From CAWACP01 sp963780655 (GTDB taxonomy: Bacteria; Acidobacteriota; Terriglobia; Bryobacterales; Bryobacteraceae): a DNA stretch of 64,000 bases. Location: positions 382,051 through 446,050 of the forward strand of contig CAWACP010000007.1 of the NCBI GenBank assembly GCA_963780655.1. Reading direction: 5' to 3'. Shown in pieces: positions 14,881 to 24,798 of the stretch. Numbering within the stretch: position 1 is the stretch's first letter; each line of letters starts with the position of its first letter. The position numbers and the translations under genes were made by a program. The notes beneath the pieces are model-generated. The model searched no databases, had not been told where the DNA came from, and worked only from the letters and a program-made list of their open reading frames with translations.

Positions 14881-16427
14881 TGCAGCGACCTCCAGGCGCG
14901 ATGGTCCTGTTCCATCATCAGGTCGGCCGCATCCGGGCCATCGGAGCCCGCGGCATAGAAGTGCAGATCGCGCCCGCTGCCCTCCGCCCAGGCGTCCAGG
15001 ACGGGCTGTACCAGCGTCCAACCGGCCTCAATCATATCGGCGCGCTTGAACAAGCTGTTGTCCCCCACCATCGCGTCGTAGAGCAGCGTCTCGTAACCGG
15101 TGCGATTCTCCATGCCGAAATAGTCGAAATAGCAGAACCGCATCTCCACCTGCTGCGTGGTGACCACCGGTCCGGGCACTTTGGCTTCGAACTCGAGCGC
15201 GATGCTCTCCTCCGGCTGGACTTTGATGATCAGGCGGTTGGCTTGCGGCAGCGTGGTGCGGCTCTTGCGGAACAGCGACATCGGCGGGTTCCGGAACTGA
15301 ATCATGATCTCTGTTTCCCGTTTCGGCAGTCGCTTGCCCGTGCGGATATAGAATGGCACGCCCGCCCACCGCCAGTTGTCCACCATCACCTTCATGGCCA
15401 CGTAAGTCTCGGTCTGCGAGACCGGACTGACAAACGGTTCCTGACGATAGCCCGTGACCGGGTCGCCGTCGATGACGCCGGCCACGTATTGCCCCCGAAC
15501 CGTACAATACTTGCAATCGAGCGGGCTGATGGGCGGCACGGCTTCGAGCACCTTCACCTGTTCGTTATGCAGCGCCATCGGTGAGAAGGAACTGGGCGGC
15601 TCCATGGCCGTGAGCGCGAGCAACTGGAACAGATGGTTCGGCGCCATGTCGCGCAGCGCGCCGGTGTGATCGTAGTAGCCGCCGCGCCGCTCCACGCCCA
15701 CCGTTTCGGCCACCGTGATCTGCACGTGATCGACGTAGCGGCGGTTCCAGATGGGCTCGAAAATGCCATTGGCGAAGCGAAACACCAGAATGTTCTGGAC
15801 GGTTTCCTTGCCCAGATAATGATCGATGCGAAAGATCTGATCTTCGCGCATGAAGCTGGTCAGTTCGTGATTGAGCGCCCTGGCGCTGCCCAGATCGCGC
15901 CCGAACGGCTTCTCGAAAATCACTCGCCGCCATTGGCCATTTTGCTGTTCCAGCAGTCCCTCGGCTGCAAGACGCCGCGCCACATCCTGGAAGAAATCGG
16001 GCGAAGTGGCCATGTAGAAGAGGTAATTACCGCCGCTGTGATACTCGCGATCGATCTCCTCCAGCACATTGTGCAGACTTCTCCAGCCCTCGTTATCGTC
16101 GAATCCCGCGCGGACGAAACGCACGCGGGAGCAGAGCCATTCGACGATAGCCGGGTCGGCGTTCTTCACCACGGTACGGAGATCTTCGGCCAGCATGTCG
16201 CGCAGGCCTTTTTCATCCAGATCGCCGAGCGCGTAGCCGGCCACCGCGAACTCCTCCGGCAGAAGCTTCTGCTCGGCCAGGTAATAGAGGGCCGGAAAAA
16301 GCAGGCGCTTGGTGAGGTCGCCGGTGATGCCGAAAATCACCATCACGCATGGGCCGGCGGGTTTGAACGCAGCCGGAGGACGGCTGGACGGGCGCGATGC
16401 CGGGGCCTGCAGCGTACTGGCGCTCAT
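14877..16427 (-). CDS. zwf: glucose-6-phosphate 1-dehydrogenase
   Basis: This 516-aa enzyme oxidises glucose 6-phosphate to 6-phosphogluconolactone and reduces NADP, the entry step of the oxidative pentose phosphate pathway. 'IFGITGDLTKRLLFPALYYL' (about 31-50) is the nucleotide-binding start. 'RIDHYLGKE' (200-208) holds the substrate-binding Lys and the catalytic His. 'FYIRTGKRLP' and 'RNPPMSLF' are family blocks. Its ATG overlaps the gnd stop by 4 bases and its own stop overlaps the HAD start, so the genes are coupled. Confidence 0.96.
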   Translation of the reverse strand: MSASTLQAPASRPSSRPPAAFKPAGPCVMVIFGITGDLTKRLLFPALYYLAEQKLLPEEFAVAGYALGDLDEKGLRDMLAEDLRTVVKNADPAIVEWLCSRVRFVRAGFDDNEGWRSLHNVLEEIDREYHSGGNYLFYMATSPDFFQDVARRLAAEGLLEQQNGQWRRVIFEKPFGRDLGSARALNHELTSFMREDQIFRIDHYLGKETVQNILVFRFANGIFEPIWNRRYVDHVQITVAETVGVERRGGYYDHTGALRDMAPNHLFQLLALTAMEPPSSFSPMALHNEQVKVLEAVPPISPLDCKYCTVRGQYVAGVIDGDPVTGYRQEPFVSPVSQTETYVAMKVMVDNWRWAGVPFYIRTGKRLPKRETEIMIQFRNPPMSLFRKSRTTLPQANRLIIKVQPEESIALEFEAKVPGPVVTTQQVEMRFCYFDYFGMENRTGYETLLYDAMVGDNSLFKRADMIEAGWTLVQPVLDAWAEGSGRDLHFYAAGSDGPDAADLMMEQDHRAWRSLQ

Positions 16428-17416
16428 GCGGTTTCCTCCTTTGTGGCGGGCGCGGGCGCGGCGTGTTGTTCCTTGTGTCCGCCGAATCCGCTGCGCATGG
16501 CCGAGAGCATTTTATCGGCGAAAGTATGATCCATCCGCGAGCGGAAGCGCGCATACAGCGCGGCGCTCAGCACCTGCACGGGCACCGCTTCCGCGATTGC
16601 AGCCTCAATTGTCCAGCGGCCCTCGCCCGAATCGGCAACATAGCCCTTGAAATCGCGAAGATCGCTGCTGCGGGCCAGCGCCATTGCTGTAAGGTCGAGC
16701 AGCCATGACGAGACGACGCTTCCGCGCCGCCACACCTCCGCGATGTCCGGCAGCGGAAGATCGTACTCGAACGTGTCCGCGTTGCGCATCACGTCGAACC
16801 CTTCGGCATAGGCCTGCATCAGCCCGTATTCGATGCCGTTGTGGACCATCTTTACGAAGTGCCCGGCTCCGGCGGGCCCGCAATAAAGGTAGCCGAGCTC
16901 GGCGGTGGGATTCAGGTTCTCGCGGTTGGGCGTTCGTTCAATGTTGCCCAGTCCAGGCGCGAGCGCGCGAAAGATCGGCTCGAAATGCTGGTACAGCTCC
17001 TTCTTTCCGCCGATCATGAGGCAATAGCCGCGCTCGACGCCCCACACGCCGCCGCTCGTTCCGCAATCGAGAAACTCCACGCCGCGCTGCCCGAGTTCCC
17101 GTGAATGGCGGACATCGTCCACATAGTGCGAATTGCCGCCGTCGATCACCACGTCGCCGGCGGAGAGGACCGTTCCCAGTTGCGCGATGACATCGTCGGT
17201 GATCTTTCCTGCCGGCACCATTACCCAGATTCCGCGCGGCGCATTCAATTGCTGCGCCAGATGCTGGAGCGAGGTGGCCGGTTTCGCGCCGTCGCGCGCG
17301 AGTTCCTGAACCGGCTCGGTCGCCTGGTCGTACACGACGCACTCATGCCCTGCCGCCATCAGACGGCGTACCATGTTGGCGCCCATGCGCCCGAGTCCAA
17401 CCATTCCCAGTTGCAT
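16424..17416 (-). CDS. gnd: 6-phosphogluconate dehydrogenase (decarboxylating)
   Basis: This 330-aa protein makes ribulose 5-phosphate from 6-phosphogluconate. The N-terminal dinucleotide motif is 'GMVGLGRMGANMVRRL', followed by the substrate loop 'DCGTSGGVWG' (about 135-145) and 'GHFVKMVHNGIEYGLMQAYAEG' (about 186-207), which carries the catalytic Lys and the H-N pair. The length matches the short GndA/YqeC-type enzymes, not the 470-aa form. A 4-base overlap with zwf and direct abutment with tal-pgi show a single operon. Lactonase (pgl) is not in the cluster. Confidence 0.94.
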   Translation of the reverse strand: MQLGMVGLGRMGANMVRRLMAAGHECVVYDQATEPVQELARDGAKPATSLQHLAQQLNAPRGIWVMVPAGKITDDVIAQLGTVLSAGDVVIDGGNSHYVDDVRHSRELGQRGVEFLDCGTSGGVWGVERGYCLMIGGKKELYQHFEPIFRALAPGLGNIERTPNRENLNPTAELGYLYCGPAGAGHFVKMVHNGIEYGLMQAYAEGFDVMRNADTFEYDLPLPDIAEVWRRGSVVSSWLLDLTAMALARSSDLRDFKGYVADSGEGRWTIEAAIAEAVPVQVLSAALYARFRSRMDHTFADKMLSAMRSGFGGHKEQHAAPAPATKEETA

Positions 17417-20281
17417 TTACGCTCCACTCCGTCCGGCCGGGGTCGAATGCACCGCGACATCGATGGCGTCCCGCAGCGTGTTGAGGCCGAGTTCGACGTC
17501 CGCGCCGATATGCGCGCGAATCAGACGCCGCCCGCGCTCGGCCAGCACTTCCAGATCGCCGCGCGCCTGAGCTGCTTTCACCACTCCGAAAGTATAGCGG
17601 TGTCCGGGGACTGGCACATCGTGCGCATCATCGCAGGTGATCTGGATGAAGACGCCGGTGTTCGGACCGCCTTTGTACGCCTGTCCCGTGGAGTGCAGGA
17701 ATCGCGGACCGAAGCCGCCGCACGTAGCCACGCGCTTCGAATCGCGCACGGATACGCGCATGGCCGTCAGCAGTTCCGTGTTGCGCTGGTTGTGGTTAAT
17801 GTATGCGAGAACGGCGACGTAATCGCCCGCCTTCGCGCGATCGAGATGTGCGCGCAGCACCGCGATCAGATCGGAGCCGGCAAGCTGGCGGGCGTTCGCG
17901 TCGTTGCTGAACAACTTCACGCCCTGCCCTTCGAAGAACGGTTTCTCTTCGGGCAGACTTCCGTTCTTCTCGTATTCCTCGGTCAGCTTTCTGGTGGCCA
18001 CCTTGCTCGCTTCGACATCGGGCTGATCGAACGGGTTGATGCCGAGAACGCTGCCGGCCACGGCGATGGCGAACTCCCAGCGGAAGAACTCCATGCCCAG
18101 ATCGTAACGGTCGTCCACGTCGATACGAATGACCGGCTGCCCAGCCGCGGCAAGGCGATCGATGGCGGCATCCTGCGCCTTGTCGGCTTCGGGCGTGAAG
18201 CGCACATACGCGAACACGCGATCGGCGCCGTAAACCTCCGGCGGTCCGAGCGGCTCCAGGTCCACCGGGATGAGGCCCTTGCCGATCTTGCCGGTGGATT
18301 CCGCGATCAACTGCTCGAGCCAGGCGCCCAGATCGCCGATGGCCGGTGAGGCAACGATGGTGACCTTATCGCGCCCGGCGTTGCCGAGCGTTCCCAGCGC
18401 CGCGCCGAGTTGCAGTCCGGGATTGTCCGCGGCAGGCACGCAGGAGGCACAGGACTGCACCATGCGCTCCGCGCCCTGTAGAAGGCGTTCCACATCGAGG
18501 CCCATGGCCGCGGCGGGAATGATGCCGAAGTTCGACAGCGCCGAATAACGGCCGCCGATGGATGGCACGCCGTGAAAGATCTGCCGGAATCCAGCCGCTG
18601 TGGCAACCCTCTCCATGCTGGAACCAGGGTCGGTGACGGCGACAAAATGCTGGCCGGCCTTCTCGGCGCCGACGGTTGCCTCCACGCGGCTGCGGAAGTA
18701 CTCGTAATAAAGATTCGGTTCCAGCGTTGACCCCGACTTGCTGGACACGATGAACAGCGTCTTCGCAAGACTGAGGCCCGATTCGAGCGCAAGCACCTGG
18801 CCGGGATCGGTGGAGTCGAGTATTTCGAGCTTCGGGAATCCGGGCTGCTGTCCGAACGTCTTCGCCAGAACCTCCGGCGCCAGACTGGAGCCGCCCATGC
18901 CGAGCACGACGGCATGCTCGAACCCGGCGGCCTTCACGTCCTCCGCGAACGCCTTGAAGTTCGCGACCTGTTCGAGTTGCTCGTGGGCAATGCGCAGCCA
19001 CCCGAGCCATTTCGATTCGTCAGCGCCGGTCCAGAGGCCGGCATCGCCATCCCACAGGCGCTTGACCTTGCCGCTCGCCCCCCATTCCGCGACGGTTTTC
19101 TCGACTGCGGCATTCGCCGACTGAGGAAGCTGAAGCTGTTGGCGGCCGGTCTGCGGTTTCATGGATGCGCGGATCGCATCGAGCATGGTGTTCCACGCCG
19201 TTGAGAACTGCTCCACACCGTCCACAAGCAGGTCCTCGGTGACCTTGTCGAGTGACACGCCAAAGCGCTCGATATCACGGAGCACCTGCTCGGCGGCTTC
19301 GGGATTTTCCGCCAGGGCGTTGCGAAGGCGGCCGTGATCGCGGAATGCCGCGGCGGTGGCCGGCGGCATCGTATTCACCGTGTGCCGACCAATCAGCTCT
19401 TCTATGTACATGACATCGCGGTATGCCGGATTCTTGGTGCTGGTGCTGGCCCAGAGCAGCCGCTGCACTCGCGCGCCCTTCTTCTGGAGAGCCTCCCAGC
19501 GCGGTCCGGAGAACATCCCATTGAACCGTGCGTAGGCGCGCTTGGCGTTGGCGATGGCGGTCTTGCCGAGCAGGCCCTCGATGGCGATGCGATCCTCAGC
19601 CGGCGCCCCCTTCCAGCGTTCCTTCAGGAGCTTGTCGACGGCGGTATCGATGCGGCTCACGAAGAAGCTGGCGACGCTGCCGATGCGGTTAATCGGACGG
19701 CCGCTGCGCGCTGCTTCCTCGAGACCGACGATGTACGCTTCCGCCGCGTCCTCATAAGCTTCGACGGCGAACAGCAGAGTGACGTTGACGTTGATGCCCT
19801 GTTCGATGAGCGTGGCGATGGCCGGGACGCCTTCATTCGTGCCCGGCACCTTAACCATGAGGTTCGGACGGTCGATCAGTTTCCAGAGCTTGCGCGCTTC
19901 GGCGATGGTTCCCGCCGTGTCGTGCGCAAGCGTCGGCGCCACTTCGAGACTGACAAATCCGTCGGCGCCGTCGGTAGCATCATAGACGGTGCGCAGCAGG
20001 TCCGCGGCCTCGCGAATGTCGCGCCGGGCGAGCAGTTCGAAAGCTCGCTGGGCATCGCCGTCCGGATGGCAGCGAATCTCGTTGAGCTGGTCGCGATAAT
20101 CGGTGCTGCCGCCGATCGCCTTTTCGAAAATGGAGGGGTTCGACGTGACGCCGCGCAGGCCGTCCTGGTCGATCATTTGCTTGAACTCGCCGCCCTCGAC
20201 GAAGTTGCGGCGGATGTAGTCGAGCCAGAAAGCCTGGCCGAAGTCGGCCAGCGCGGCGAGAGGATTCTTCTGTTCAGGCAT
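17417..20281 (-). CDS. bifunctional transaldolase / glucose-6-phosphate isomerase
   Basis: This 954-aa fusion has transaldolase in residues 1-about 370, with 'GVTSNPSIFEKAI' (44-56) and the Schiff-base Lys144 in 'NLMVKVPGTNEG'. A phosphoglucose isomerase domain covers about 400-950, with 'VVLGMGGSSLAPEVL', 'FIVSSKSGSTLEPN', 'VGGRYSALSNFGIIPAA'-type and 'GPRFLHSTGQAYKGGPN' blocks. The fusion joins the non-oxidative pentose-phosphate step to hexose isomerisation in one polypeptide. Such fusions are known in a few bacterial groups, including Acidobacteria. It is the first gene of the tal-pgi, gnd, zwf, HAD operon. Confidence 0.95.
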   Translation of the reverse strand: MPEQKNPLAALADFGQAFWLDYIRRNFVEGGEFKQMIDQDGLRGVTSNPSIFEKAIGGSTDYRDQLNEIRCHPDGDAQRAFELLARRDIREAADLLRTVYDATDGADGFVSLEVAPTLAHDTAGTIAEARKLWKLIDRPNLMVKVPGTNEGVPAIATLIEQGINVNVTLLFAVEAYEDAAEAYIVGLEEAARSGRPINRIGSVASFFVSRIDTAVDKLLKERWKGAPAEDRIAIEGLLGKTAIANAKRAYARFNGMFSGPRWEALQKKGARVQRLLWASTSTKNPAYRDVMYIEELIGRHTVNTMPPATAAAFRDHGRLRNALAENPEAAEQVLRDIERFGVSLDKVTEDLLVDGVEQFSTAWNTMLDAIRASMKPQTGRQQLQLPQSANAAVEKTVAEWGASGKVKRLWDGDAGLWTGADESKWLGWLRIAHEQLEQVANFKAFAEDVKAAGFEHAVVLGMGGSSLAPEVLAKTFGQQPGFPKLEILDSTDPGQVLALESGLSLAKTLFIVSSKSGSTLEPNLYYEYFRSRVEATVGAEKAGQHFVAVTDPGSSMERVATAAGFRQIFHGVPSIGGRYSALSNFGIIPAAAMGLDVERLLQGAERMVQSCASCVPAADNPGLQLGAALGTLGNAGRDKVTIVASPAIGDLGAWLEQLIAESTGKIGKGLIPVDLEPLGPPEVYGADRVFAYVRFTPEADKAQDAAIDRLAAAGQPVIRIDVDDRYDLGMEFFRWEFAIAVAGSVLGINPFDQPDVEASKVATRKLTEEYEKNGSLPEEKPFFEGQGVKLFSNDANARQLAGSDLIAVLRAHLDRAKAGDYVAVLAYINHNQRNTELLTAMRVSVRDSKRVATCGGFGPRFLHSTGQAYKGGPNTGVFIQITCDDAHDVPVPGHRYTFGVVKAAQARGDLEVLAERGRRLIRAHIGADVELGLNTLRDAIDVAVHSTPAGRSGA

Positions 20282-20535
20282 GTTGCAGGGCTCCGTTCTG
20301 AATGGGGTGATCGGCGGCGGTCCGGTGACGTCGAATATGAATTAGCTGGAATCCAGTCATATATAAGACAGTTTGCGCCAGAGGGCGTTACCGGTGCATT
20401 CGGAGATGGGATGCGCGGCGCCGCCCCAGCGTATCAGGGCATCGTAGCAGGTCGGCATTGCGGGCGTGTGACGCGGCAGGTTGAAGCGTGGGGCTGCCGG
20501 GCGATTTGCGGCATCAGGTAAAATGAAGACGGCAC

Positions 20536-20625
20536 GGTGAGGTGCGAGAGTGGTTGAATCGGGCGGTCTCGAAAACCGTTGAAGGGGTGACTCTTCCGTG
20601 GGTTCGAATCCCACCCTCACCGCCA
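20536..20625 (+). tRNA. tRNA-Ser (anticodon CGA), CCA encoded
   Basis: The acceptor stem GGTGAGG (20536-20542) pairs with CCTCACC (20615-20621), followed by G and an encoded CCA. The anticodon loop reads CTCGAAA, giving CGA, which decodes UCG. A long variable arm (GTTGAAGGGGTGACTCTTCC region) confirms the class II type. The T-loop is GGTTCGAATCC. The total is 90 nt. The 7-bp acceptor stem and CGA anticodon exclude tRNA-Sec. Confidence 0.95.
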
Positions 20626-20629
20626 TGTA

Positions 20630-22030
20630 AAATCAATAACTTACGCTTTAGCTTTGGAAGCTTGGGTGTAATTAGCTCCGAGACGCCCTCTGGTAAGCCA
20701 CAGAGCTTTCTATATAAATAAATCGTTTATGGATCACTGGGTTCTCGGCATTCTGCCACCCCACCCTGACTGCTGAGCGTTTGCAGCACCCGTCCTCGCC
20801 GAATCAATTTCAGCGTTTTGAGTTCGCCGTGGCAGAGGAAAGCTCACGGAGCGACGTTGTGGGTCGTGCACCTCATCGGTATTTGGCGCTGGCCGGAAAA
20901 ATAAAGATCGACTGCGTCCGTGGGTGGGTGACACTCCGACATGCCCATAAAAAGGACCACGCAGAAGACGATATTTTTGGCCCGCGACGCAGGCGCCCGA
21001 GAATGTTCGCGCCGGCCTGTACGCCCGCGTGTCCACTAACGGTGTGCCTCCAGGCCTGCCTGCCTTCGACGACGAGACGTTCGGGCCCGTCGGCGCGATC
21101 ACCAGCGTCTCGATGTCGATGCCGCAGTTAATGCAGCGAATGCCAGCCAGTTTGGACTGAGCGGAAATGTGTGGACCCGCCACGTTGGCCTGGCGCGCAA
21201 CATGGCCCGTGAACTGTATACCGGTGGTGTCTTCACCAAACGCTCCGGATCACGAATTCCTGAGCGCACATTCGCGCGCCGAATGGTTTCCAGCCGCGAT
21301 TCATTGGCCCGACAGAGTCGTCCGGCTCGTCGAGCTGCCCGCTGCTCGACATTCAGATCCGGCGCCGCGCAACCGTCGCGCGTGACCACCAGGTACGTTT
21401 CCTCGAAACCGCGTGTGGGTCGCGTCACCGTGAACGTCCCCGAATTTGCACCCCAACTCTTCGCGTGAAACGTGCGCCCCGGAATCCCCTCCCGATTCTG
21501 CTTCGAGCAGGACGGGGTCCGCGACCGGTGAGGCTGTTCTTGTTGTCAGAATCGGTGTGCCAGGCCCGTGCTAAATCGGTCCATTGCCCTCTTGTTGAAT
21601 GTTCGGCTGGGGCCGTACTCCACGAGGTCCACTCGATTAGCAGCACGCGTGTGACCGGGATTTCGACGCCACCGGGCAAAATGCGACACCAGCGTCTTGC
21701 AATGGCTCCTCCAGGTCTCGCCAACCGCCGCCTTCTATTTAGATTGCTACCCGTCTCCGGTCTCAATTCTTCTGGAATCCCCGATTGCCTCTATGTGGTC
21801 TGCGGGGTCGGCCGGATTTGCCCTGGCAATCTCGCATGGTGGCCGGATGGCAGAACGGATTATTGTTGCCAGACCTTCTCTGCAGCGCATAACCAGAGAG
21901 GTCGTCAGTCTCCGGAAACCACGCGCCGTCTGGCTTATTCACTGAGAGCGAGCCGGATTTCGTGTTGCGCACATAGCTGAGACGAGAGCCATTATGGCGG
22001 CGCACATGGCAGCGCGTGCTCTCGCCGGCA
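20630..22030. other. non-coding region with gene debris next to the tRNA
   Basis: No intact gene is seen in 1.4 kb. The first 130 bases are AT-rich, unlike the surroundings. At 21008-21040 a short in-frame stretch reads RAGLYARVSTN, which resembles the N-terminus of serine recombinases. It is followed in the same frame (21059-21100) by PAFDDETFGPVGAI, which resembles the 'PAF-EETFGPV' segment of aldehyde dehydrogenases. Neither continues, so these are remnants at best. The tRNA-adjacent position would suit a decayed integrated element. Confidence 0.4.
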
Positions 22031-23350
22031 TCAGAGCCTCACGATCTTGTCAGACTTCCGGCTCTTGTAGGCATTACGCGTGTCCACGAGCAGCTTCGCG
22101 CGGTCGTGGATGGCGCCATAATCGAACGCGGCATGATCCGTGATCACCACGACGCAATCGGCCGATGAGACGCCATCTTCAACCGGAGTCGCCTGCAATG
22201 TGTGATGATCCAGCCGGATGGACGCCACGTAGGGATCGCTGTATGACACCTTCGCGCCGCGCTTCTCGAGCAGCAGAATGACGTCGAGCGCCGGGGATTC
22301 GCGCACGTCATCGATATCGCGCTTGTAGGCGACGCCGAGCACGTGAACATGCGAGCCCTTCACCGGCTTCGCCTGCTCGTTCAGCGCGTTCTGCACCTTG
22401 TCCACGACGAAGTGCGGCATCTGGCCGTTGATATAGCCCGCCAGCTCGATGAACCGCGCTTCGATGCCGGCCTGTCTGGTCTTCCAGGAAAGATAAAACG
22501 GATCGATGGGAATGCAATGGCCGCCAAGGCCGGGTCCAGGATAGAACGGCATGAACCCGAACGGCTTGGTGGCGGCGGCATCGATGACTTCCCATACGTT
22601 GATGCCCATGCGGTCGCACATCATGGCCAGTTCGTTCACCAGGCCGATGTTGATCATGCGGAAGGTGTTCTCGAGCAGCTTGGCCATCTCGGCCGCGGTG
22701 GTGGAGCTGACCGGCACCACATTTTCGAGCGCCTGCCGGTAGAACAGCGCGCCCATTTCGGTGCACGCCGCCGTCACTCCGCCAACCACCTTGGGGATGT
22801 TTTTCGTCTGGAAACGGGGGTTGCCGGGATCGACGCGTTCCGGCGAGAAACACAGGAAGAAGTCTCGGCCGACCTCCAGGCCGTTCTTCGCCAGCATCGG
22901 CAGAACGAGCTCGTCGGTGGTGCCCGGATAGGTGGTGGATTCCAGAATGACCAGTTTGCCGGCGCTGAAATACTTCGCGATCTCCTCGCATGCGGACACG
23001 ATATAGCTCATGTCCGGATCTTTGGTTTTGCGTAGCGGCGTCGGCACGCAGATATTGACGGTGTCGCAATCGCGGATTGCCGAGAAGTCGGCGGTGGCGC
23101 GAAACCGGCCGCTCTCGACAAACGGCCGCAGAACCTCGGTCGGGACGTCCTGAATGTAGGATGTGCCGGTGTTGAGCGTTTCCACCTTGGCAGGCAGAAC
23201 GTCTATGCCGACGACGTCGAAGCCGGCCCGGGCGAACTCCATCGCGAGCGGCAGGCCCACGTAGCCCAGGCCCACGATGCCTACGCGGGCGGTGCGTGCG
23301 GTAAGTTTGTCCTGTAACCCCTGTGCCGCGGTAATAGTACTGGTCTGCAT
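22031..23350 (-). CDS. nucleotide sugar dehydrogenase (UDP-GlcNAc/ManNAc 6-dehydrogenase type)
   Basis: This 439-aa enzyme oxidises the C6 of a UDP-sugar to the uronic acid with two NAD turnovers, supplying precursors for cell-surface polysaccharide. The NAD fold is 'RVGIVGLGYVGLPLAMEFA' (22-40). The catalytic Cys279 lies in 'GPGLGGHCIPIDP'. 'CFSPERVDPGN' (167-177) and 'LGVAYKRDIDDVRESPALD' are family blocks. The sequence groups with WecC/WbpA/VipA-like enzymes more than with UDP-glucose dehydrogenase. It is not within a visible polysaccharide cluster, so the exact sugar is undecided. Confidence 0.9.
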   Translation of the reverse strand: MQTSTITAAQGLQDKLTARTARVGIVGLGYVGLPLAMEFARAGFDVVGIDVLPAKVETLNTGTSYIQDVPTEVLRPFVESGRFRATADFSAIRDCDTVNICVPTPLRKTKDPDMSYIVSACEEIAKYFSAGKLVILESTTYPGTTDELVLPMLAKNGLEVGRDFFLCFSPERVDPGNPRFQTKNIPKVVGGVTAACTEMGALFYRQALENVVPVSSTTAAEMAKLLENTFRMINIGLVNELAMMCDRMGINVWEVIDAAATKPFGFMPFYPGPGLGGHCIPIDPFYLSWKTRQAGIEARFIELAGYINGQMPHFVVDKVQNALNEQAKPVKGSHVHVLGVAYKRDIDDVRESPALDVILLLEKRGAKVSYSDPYVASIRLDHHTLQATPVEDGVSSADCVVVITDHAAFDYGAIHDRAKLLVDTRNAYKSRKSDKIVRL

Positions 23351-23704
23351 ATTGTCTATCTTGTCCCTGCCTTACATAGGCAGTCGAAGCTCCAGAACTA
23401 CGCCACGGCGAATTGCCCTGTTTTGTTGCTTCCGGTGCGACGTGCCAGGAATGGCAGCTGCCGAATGTGCCGAACGTGCCGAGTCACCTGCCGAGAATCT
23501 CCACGCAACGCGATTAACAACATCTGTCTCAACGCTGGGCAAGCAATTGCCAGCAAACGCAGCGTGATCGAAGTGTCAAATCGAAACCCATTGCGTGCTC
23601 GGGACCTGGTCATGACTGCGCGCTGCATGCGCCCGCTTGAATGGAGAGGCTGCACGATGCTCGATCCGGGAAGACTTACCAATCTATCATCGTAACGGGC
23701 ATCT
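23351..23704. other. intergenic region without recognisable gene
   Basis: This 350-base gap between two leftward genes contains no ORF with recognisable similarity. It should hold the promoter of the nucleotide sugar dehydrogenase, but no consensus boxes stand out. Confidence 0.4.
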
Positions 23705-24163
23705 TCACACTTGTTTAAGAGCCTTAGCCCCCTCCTGGCGGCAAGCTTCCGTGAACTCGCGGAGCGGATCCAGATGCTCATCGCCCTTCGCGTATCGCGC
23801 AAAAACCTCGGCGGGATCCTCTGCCGGCCGTTCATACGCCTCAAGCAGCCGCTTTCCAACTTCCTCCGCGGCACGAAGAACCCGCTCACTCGATGTGAGG
23901 CGTATGCGGGCCACCTTTGAGTAAAGCCGCATAATCTTGGCGGGGTCGATTGCCGACCGATGAATAGAGTCAACAAACAGATGTACAGCTTCCTCGACGA
24001 ATGCTCCGTAGAGTTTCTCGCGCTCCTCTAGTTCAGCTCTGAGGCGGGCCCATCGAGCTTGTAGCCGCTGTCCCATGAACGTCGCAGCTATGGACGAGCA
24101 AGCGCCAACGAGGGATCCACCGAGAGCCGCAAACGCCACGATAACTGGTCCATCAACGCTCAT
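23705..24163 (-). CDS. membrane-anchored hypothetical protein
   Basis: The ATG at 24163 gives 152 aa, preceded by an AGAGAAGG-like ribosome site. Residues 4-30 (VDGPVIVAFAALGGSLVGACSSIAATF) form a single N-terminal transmembrane helix. A long helical cytoplasmic part follows, with 'QARWARLRAELEEREKLYGAFVEEAVHLFVDSI' and 'SSERVLRAAEEVGKRLLEAYE'. This resembles small membrane proteins annotated only as hypothetical in many phyla. No function is proposed. Confidence 0.6.
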   Translation of the reverse strand: MSVDGPVIVAFAALGGSLVGACSSIAATFMGQRLQARWARLRAELEEREKLYGAFVEEAVHLFVDSIHRSAIDPAKIMRLYSKVARIRLTSSERVLRAAEEVGKRLLEAYERPAEDPAEVFARYAKGDEHLDPLREFTEACRQEGAKALKQV

Positions 24164-24363
24164 AGAGTTCGACCTTCTCTGGAAGTAAACAGCAATTCGC
24201 GATCCAGGAGTTTTGATTCTTTGCGGATGCCGATGCGATGCGAAGAATACATGTATTCGAGCGTCCTTCGGGAAAGCGATCTGGAACTTACTCAGAAACC
24301 GCCGCCATGCCGGCCTCATTCGTCCTGACCTTTACATGGCGCAGCTCACGGCTGACGGGTGCC

Positions 24364-24530
24364 CTATCGGCTGGGTCGAAGCCGGTCGGAAAAGCCCTGG
24401 AAGTCCACCTCGTAAATCGCATTGAGGATGGTGACCACAGCCTGCTGAACCACTTTGTCCTCCAGCGCTGCAATCCCCAGCGGGCGACCTTCCCGCAACT
24501 CGCGGGCCTGGCCGCGTGAGGGCGCCAATA
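24364..24530 (-). pseudogene. remnant of a group II intron reverse transcriptase
   Basis: The leftward frame contains 'GRPLGIAALEDKVVQQAVV' followed by 'TILNAIYEVDFQGFSDRLRPSR'. This matches the RPLGIP-x-LEDK-[IV]-VQ-x-A...NAIYE-x-DF-x-GFSYGFRP block of group II intron-encoded reverse transcriptases (RT domains 1-2). It stops abruptly at 24364, and no YADD box or intron RNA fold is nearby. Only about 50 residues survive. Confidence 0.75.
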
Positions 24531-24798
24531 ACGTCAAGCCGCGCATATCGGTGAAGTACGCTCGCATGTGCCGGAACAACGACATTTTCAGGCGACGCCC
24601 CACAAACTCTTCGATCGCCTGAAACAACAGTGAGCCGCTTCTGGAATCCGGCACGAGCCGAAGTTCGGCATGTGCTTTCATCAATAGCTGCAGGAAGGCG
24701 ATGCTCGTTCGCGAGATACCCCGGAAAACATTGATTCTGAAGACACCCTCGCCTGGAGATTACATTGCGGGTTTCTGAAAAGAGTTTGTGAGGATTCC

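Noticed and set aside
19334..20521. 395-aa rightward ORF
   Set aside because: It lies antisense to the well-supported tal-pgi gene and has no recognisable motif.
20536..20625. tRNA-Sec, which would have supported the selenoprotein
   Set aside because: The anticodon is CGA and the acceptor stem has 7 bp; it is tRNA-Ser.
20357..20626. Leftward ORF over the tRNA
   Set aside because: It reads the tRNA-Ser on the opposite strand, a common artefact.
24755..24768. GG-N10-GC as sigma-54 promoter of the metalloprotease
   Set aside because: Only the GG/GC and TTGC parts match; such matches are frequent by chance in GC-rich DNA. The same applies to 29565-29578 and 40205-40218.
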